Below, one piece after another: positions 61,131 through 64,000 of a stretch of DNA of 64,000 bases. A program made the translations under genes and the position numbers. A model generated the notes under the pieces. That model saw only the letters and a program-made list of their open reading frames with translations. It searched no databases and was not told the origin of the DNA. Each line of letters opens with the position of its first letter. The stretch's first letter is position 1. This DNA is from Pseudoxanthomonas sp. GM95. GTDB taxonomy: Bacteria > Pseudomonadota > Gammaproteobacteria > Xanthomonadales > Xanthomonadaceae. The stretch is taken from the NCBI RefSeq assembly GCF_900109775.1, contig NZ_FOAX01000001.1, positions 1 through 64,000 on the forward strand, written 5' to 3'.

Positions 61131-62375
61131 ATGACGACCCCATCTCCCGCCCTGATCCAGAACGACATCGTGTTGTTCGGATTGATCGCCGCCACGCTCG
61201 CCTTCGTGTTCTGGACCGCTTCGCTGAAAGGCGCCTGGCAGAAGTTCTATGGCGTCGTGCCACCGCTGCTGCTGTGCTATTTCATTCCCGGCATCTTCAA
61301 TTCCCTCGGCGTGATCGATGGCGCCAACAGCCAGCTCTACAACCCGGTCGCCAGCCGTGTGCTGCTGCCGGCCGCGCTGGTGCTGCTGACCCTGACCATC
61401 GATCTGAAGGCGGTGATGGGCCTGGGCTGGAAGCTGCTGGCGATGTACTTCGGCTCATCGCTGAGCATCATGCTGGGCGCCTTCGTGGCGTTCTGGCTCA
61501 TGGGCCAGCTGCATCCTGCGACGGTGGCCGGCGATACCTGGGGCGGCATGGCCGCGCTGGCCGGCAGCTGGATCGGCGGCGGCGCCAACATGGTCGCGAT
61601 GAAGGAGATCTTCGAGGTCAACGAAACCACCTTCGGCCAGTTCGTGGTGCTGGACGTGGGCGTGGGCTATGTGTGGATGGCGATCCTGATCTTCCTGGCC
61701 GGCCGCGCCAAGGCGATCGATGCGCGCTCGGGCGCCGATACGCGCGCGCTGGAAGATCTGCAGCAGCGCCTGGCCGACTACAGCGCCCAGCACGCGCGCA
61801 TCCCGAGCCTGTCCGACTACATGCTGATCATCGGCGTAGCCTTCGGCGTGGTTGGTCTGGCGCACGCGGTGTCGCCGCCGCTGGCGGCGTGGTTCGCGCC
61901 GTATCCGTGGGCGCATTCGGCCAGCCTGGATTCGCCCTACGTGTGGGTGGTGCTGCTGTCCACGGTGATCGGCCTGGGGCTGAGCTTCACCGGTGCGCGC
62001 AAGCTCGATGGTGCCGGCGCCTCGAAGATCGGCACGCTGCTGCTGTACGTGCTGATCGCCTGCATCGGCATGCAGATGGATATCGCCGCGCTGTTGGATC
62101 GGCCGTGGCTGTTCGCGCTGGGGATCATCTGGATCCTGGTCCACATCGTGCTGCTGTGGGGCCTGGGCAAGCTGCTGAAGGTGCCGTTCTTCTATTTCGC
62201 GATCGGTTCGCAGAGCAACATCGGCGGGCCGGCCTCGGCGCCGGTGGTGGCGGCGGTGTTCCATCCCGCGCTGGCGCCGGTGGGCGCGCTGCTGGGCACG
62301 CTGGGCTATGCGACCGGCACGGTCGCCGCCTATCTGGTCGGGATCGGCCTGCGCGCGATGGCCGGCGCCGGCTGA
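61131..62375 (+). CDS. DUF819-family membrane transporter
   Basis: 414 residues from the ATG at 61131, with about ten membrane segments. The family signature AGSWIGGGANMVAMKE lies near residue 150, with a related SQSNIGGPASAP near 370; these are two inverted halves. DUF819 proteins (YjcL type) are predicted carriers with unknown substrates and resemble GltS/cation symporters. Ending the murein-peptide gene run, it could export or import D-/L-amino acids or dipeptides. Seventy-five bases separate it from dadA-like. Confidence 0.85.
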   Translation: MTTPSPALIQNDIVLFGLIAATLAFVFWTASLKGAWQKFYGVVPPLLLCYFIPGIFNSLGVIDGANSQLYNPVASRVLLPAALVLLTLTIDLKAVMGLGWKLLAMYFGSSLSIMLGAFVAFWLMGQLHPATVAGDTWGGMAALAGSWIGGGANMVAMKEIFEVNETTFGQFVVLDVGVGYVWMAILIFLAGRAKAIDARSGADTRALEDLQQRLADYSAQHARIPSLSDYMLIIGVAFGVVGLAHAVSPPLAAWFAPYPWAHSASLDSPYVWVVLLSTVIGLGLSFTGARKLDGAGASKIGTLLLYVLIACIGMQMDIAALLDRPWLFALGIIWILVHIVLLWGLGKLLKVPFFYFAIGSQSNIGGPASAPVVAAVFHPALAPVGALLGTLGYATGTVAAYLVGIGLRAMAGAG

Positions 62376-62432
62376 GCCGATGCGTGGGCGTTTGCGCCTA
62401 GAATCGCCCCATCGTCGACGCGGGGAAACGTG

Positions 62433-63383
62433 ATGGCCGAGGCCTGGGGATTGTTCGCGCTGGGACTGGTGCTGCTGGCGCTGGGCGGCGACACCCTGGT
62501 CAAGGGCGCGTCGGGCCTGGCGCAGAAGGCCGGCCTGTCGCCGTTCACCGCCGGTTTGCTGCTGGTAGCCTTCGGCACTTCGCTGCCGGAGCTGTTCGTC
62601 AACGGCGCCGCGCTGCTCCATGGCGAACCCGCGCTGGCGCTGGGCAATGCGGTCGGCAGCAACCTGGTCAACCTGGGCCTGACCCTGCCGATCGCCGCGC
62701 TGTGCGGCACCGTCCTGGTGCGCATGCGGCTGCTGTCGCCGCTGCTGTGGGTGCTGGTCGCGGCCAGCGCGCTGGTGATGGTGTTCGGCCTGGATGGCCG
62801 CATCAACCGGCTGGAGGGCGCGATTCTGCTGGTGGCCTTCGTCGTGGTGGTCGTGCGCCTGATCGTGCTCGGTCGCAGCGAAGCCCCGGCCGTGCGCGAA
62901 GGCGTGGAAACCTATGCCTTCACCCGCACCGTGCTGTGGCTCAATCTGATCCGGCTGGTGATCGGCGTGGTGCTGGTCGGCTACGGCGCGCGCGATGTCG
63001 TGCAGGCGATGCAGGGCCTGGCACCGGCGCTGGGCCTGTCGCCGCTGATGGCGGGCCTGCTGCCGCTGGCGATCGGCACCGCGCTGCCGGAAGTCGCGGC
63101 CGCCATCGTCGCGGCGCGGCGCGGGCAGGGCGACATGGTCCTGGGCCACGTGATCGGCTCGAGCGTGTGCAACCTGCTGCTGGTGATTGGCGGCATGGCC
63201 GCGATCGCGCCGCTGGCGCTGCCGGCCTCGTTCGTGCGCCTGGAGCTGCCGGCCGCCATCGCGCTGGCGGTGGTGCTGATTCCGATGCTGCGCGGCGATG
63301 CACGCGTCAGCCGGGTCGAAGCAGTCGTGCTGCTGGCGGCCTTCATCGGCTGGGTCATGCTGGAACTGGCCGGCTTTTTCTGA
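62433..63383 (+). CDS. Calcium/sodium antiporter, CaCA family (YrbG-like)
   Basis: 316 residues with about ten membrane segments in two inverted halves. The alpha-repeats are FGTSLPELFVNGAALLHGEPALALGNAVGSNLVNLG (near 50) and IGTALPEVAAAIVAARRGQGDMVLGHVIGSSVCNLLLV (near 215), each with the GT(S/A)LPE motif that binds the ions. It exchanges Na+ or H+ for Ca2+ across the inner membrane. Own promoter region is likely in the 57-base gap upstream. Confidence 0.92.
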   Translation: MAEAWGLFALGLVLLALGGDTLVKGASGLAQKAGLSPFTAGLLLVAFGTSLPELFVNGAALLHGEPALALGNAVGSNLVNLGLTLPIAALCGTVLVRMRLLSPLLWVLVAASALVMVFGLDGRINRLEGAILLVAFVVVVVRLIVLGRSEAPAVREGVETYAFTRTVLWLNLIRLVIGVVLVGYGARDVVQAMQGLAPALGLSPLMAGLLPLAIGTALPEVAAAIVAARRGQGDMVLGHVIGSSVCNLLLVIGGMAAIAPLALPASFVRLELPAAIALAVVLIPMLRGDARVSRVEAVVLLAAFIGWVMLELAGFF

Positions 63384-63390
63384 AGGGCGA

Positions 63391-63717
63391 TCAGTCGCGC
63401 TTGGCCGGCGGCTCGGGCCGCTGCCGTGGCAACAGCGCCAGCGCCGCCTTGGCGATCAGGTGTGCACTGATCGGCGCGGTGATGAACAGGAATACCGTGA
63501 TCAGCAGTTCGCGCAGCTGCAGCCCTTCGCCGCGCAGCAGGTGGTAGCCCATTGACGCCAGCAGGACGCAGCCCACGCCGAGCGTGCTGGACTTGGTGGG
63601 CGCATGCAGGCGGCGGAACACGTCCGAAAGCTTCACCAGTCCCAGCGCGCCGACCAGGATGAAGACGCTGCCGGCCACCAGCAGCACGATCAGCGCGAGG
63701 TCGAAGAACGCGCTCAT
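63391..63717 (-). CDS. mnhG: Cation/proton antiporter subunit G (MnhG/PhaG)
   Basis: 108 residues with three membrane segments (LALIVLLVAGSVFILVGALGLVKL, LGVGCVLLASMGYHLL, ELLITVFLFITAPISAHLIAKAAL) and the subunit G signature VKLSDVFRRLHAPTKSSTLG. It is part of the seven-subunit Mrp-type antiporter used for Na+ and pH homeostasis. The ATG at 63717 overlaps the subunit F stop by 4 bases. Last gene of its operon, convergent to the Ca2+ antiporter. Confidence 0.92.
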   Translation of the reverse strand: MSAFFDLALIVLLVAGSVFILVGALGLVKLSDVFRRLHAPTKSSTLGVGCVLLASMGYHLLRGEGLQLRELLITVFLFITAPISAHLIAKAALALLPRQRPEPPAKRD

Positions 63718-63998
63718 TCGACGATGTCCCGGCGCAGCACGAACTTGCTCAGCACCACCGTACTGCCGAAGCCGAGCATGGCGATCACCAGCGCCGCTTC
63801 GAAATACACGGTCGAATCCAGGTGCATGCCGAGCAGCATCAGCCCGGCGATCGCGGTCACCGACAGCGTGTCCAGCGCCAGGATGCGGTCGGTGACGGTG
63901 GGCCCGCGCACCAGCCGCCACAGGCACAGCAACAGGGCCAGGCCAGTGACCCACAGCGCGCCGATCACGGTCAGGTCGAGCAGGACGGCGGTGTTCAT
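63714..63998 (-). CDS. mnhF: Cation/proton antiporter subunit F (MnhF/PhaF)
   Basis: 94 residues, three membrane segments, signature RLVRGPTVTDRILALDTLSV. Second to last gene of the Mrp operon; the remaining subunits would lie beyond the right edge of the window. The start is 2 bases from that edge and seems complete. Confidence 0.92.
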   Translation of the reverse strand: MNTAVLLDLTVIGALWVTGLALLLCLWRLVRGPTVTDRILALDTLSVTAIAGLMLLGMHLDSTVYFEAALVIAMLGFGSTVVLSKFVLRRDIVE

Positions 63999-64000
63999 GG

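Overview
The window is GC-rich chromosomal DNA whose gene content and gene order point to the Xanthomonadaceae/Lysobacteraceae (for example Pseudoxanthomonas, Stenotrophomonas or Xanthomonas; the genus cannot be settled from this sequence alone). Indicators are the birA-coaX-SPOR trio, the PepSY-like/PhoP/PhoQ trio, a branched-chain 2-oxoacid dehydrogenase operon that carries an SH3 protein, and the hppD-hmgA tyrosine catabolism pair.

Positions 1 to about 11,770 form an accessory island of lower GC and irregular codon use, integrated at the 5' end of dusA. The tyrosine integrase (10520-11647) sits back to back with dusA and carries the family signatures. From left to right the island holds: a 170-nt imperfect inverted structure (844-1015) just upstream of an XAC0095-like gene; a complete ABC-three-component (ABC-3C) conflict system (nuclease-like effector, middle component, DUF3732 ATPase, 1836-5529); a seven-TM protein; a retron of the Ec67/Eco2 kind, with an RT-TOPRIM fusion and an msr-msd RNA delimited by 14-bp inverted repeats at 8890-9016; a Fic AMPylator with an array of operator-like half-sites; and the integrase. 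This is a defence-type island. The far attachment site is not visible in the window.

From 11,778 to about 46,990 the window is mostly core genome: dusA, an amidinotransferase, phoPQ, mtfA, birA-coaX, tRNA-Thr, two small stress proteins (entericidin and CsbD types), trpS, several hydrolases, a second EF-G with what looks like a leader-peptide attenuator, a DEAD-box helicase, a branched-chain 2-oxoacid dehydrogenase operon, a 1.18-kilo-residue secreted nuclease, tryptophan dioxygenase, a POT peptide transporter, and the MarR-controlled hppD/hmgA tyrosine pathway.

From about 47,030 to 62,375 lies a coherent murein-peptide scavenging locus around an RpiR regulator. It contains an amino-acid permease, L,D-transpeptidase, L-Ala-D/L-Glu epimerase and NlpC/P60 endopeptidase on the minus strand. 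Divergent from these are a TonB-dependent receptor, a penicillin-binding-type serine hydrolase, an AmiD-like amidase, a D-Ala-D-Ala dipeptidase, a DadA-like oxidase and a DUF819 transporter. Together they could import muropeptides, dismantle them and oxidise the D-amino acids. The window ends with a CaCA antiporter and the last two genes of an Mrp-type cation/proton antiporter operon.
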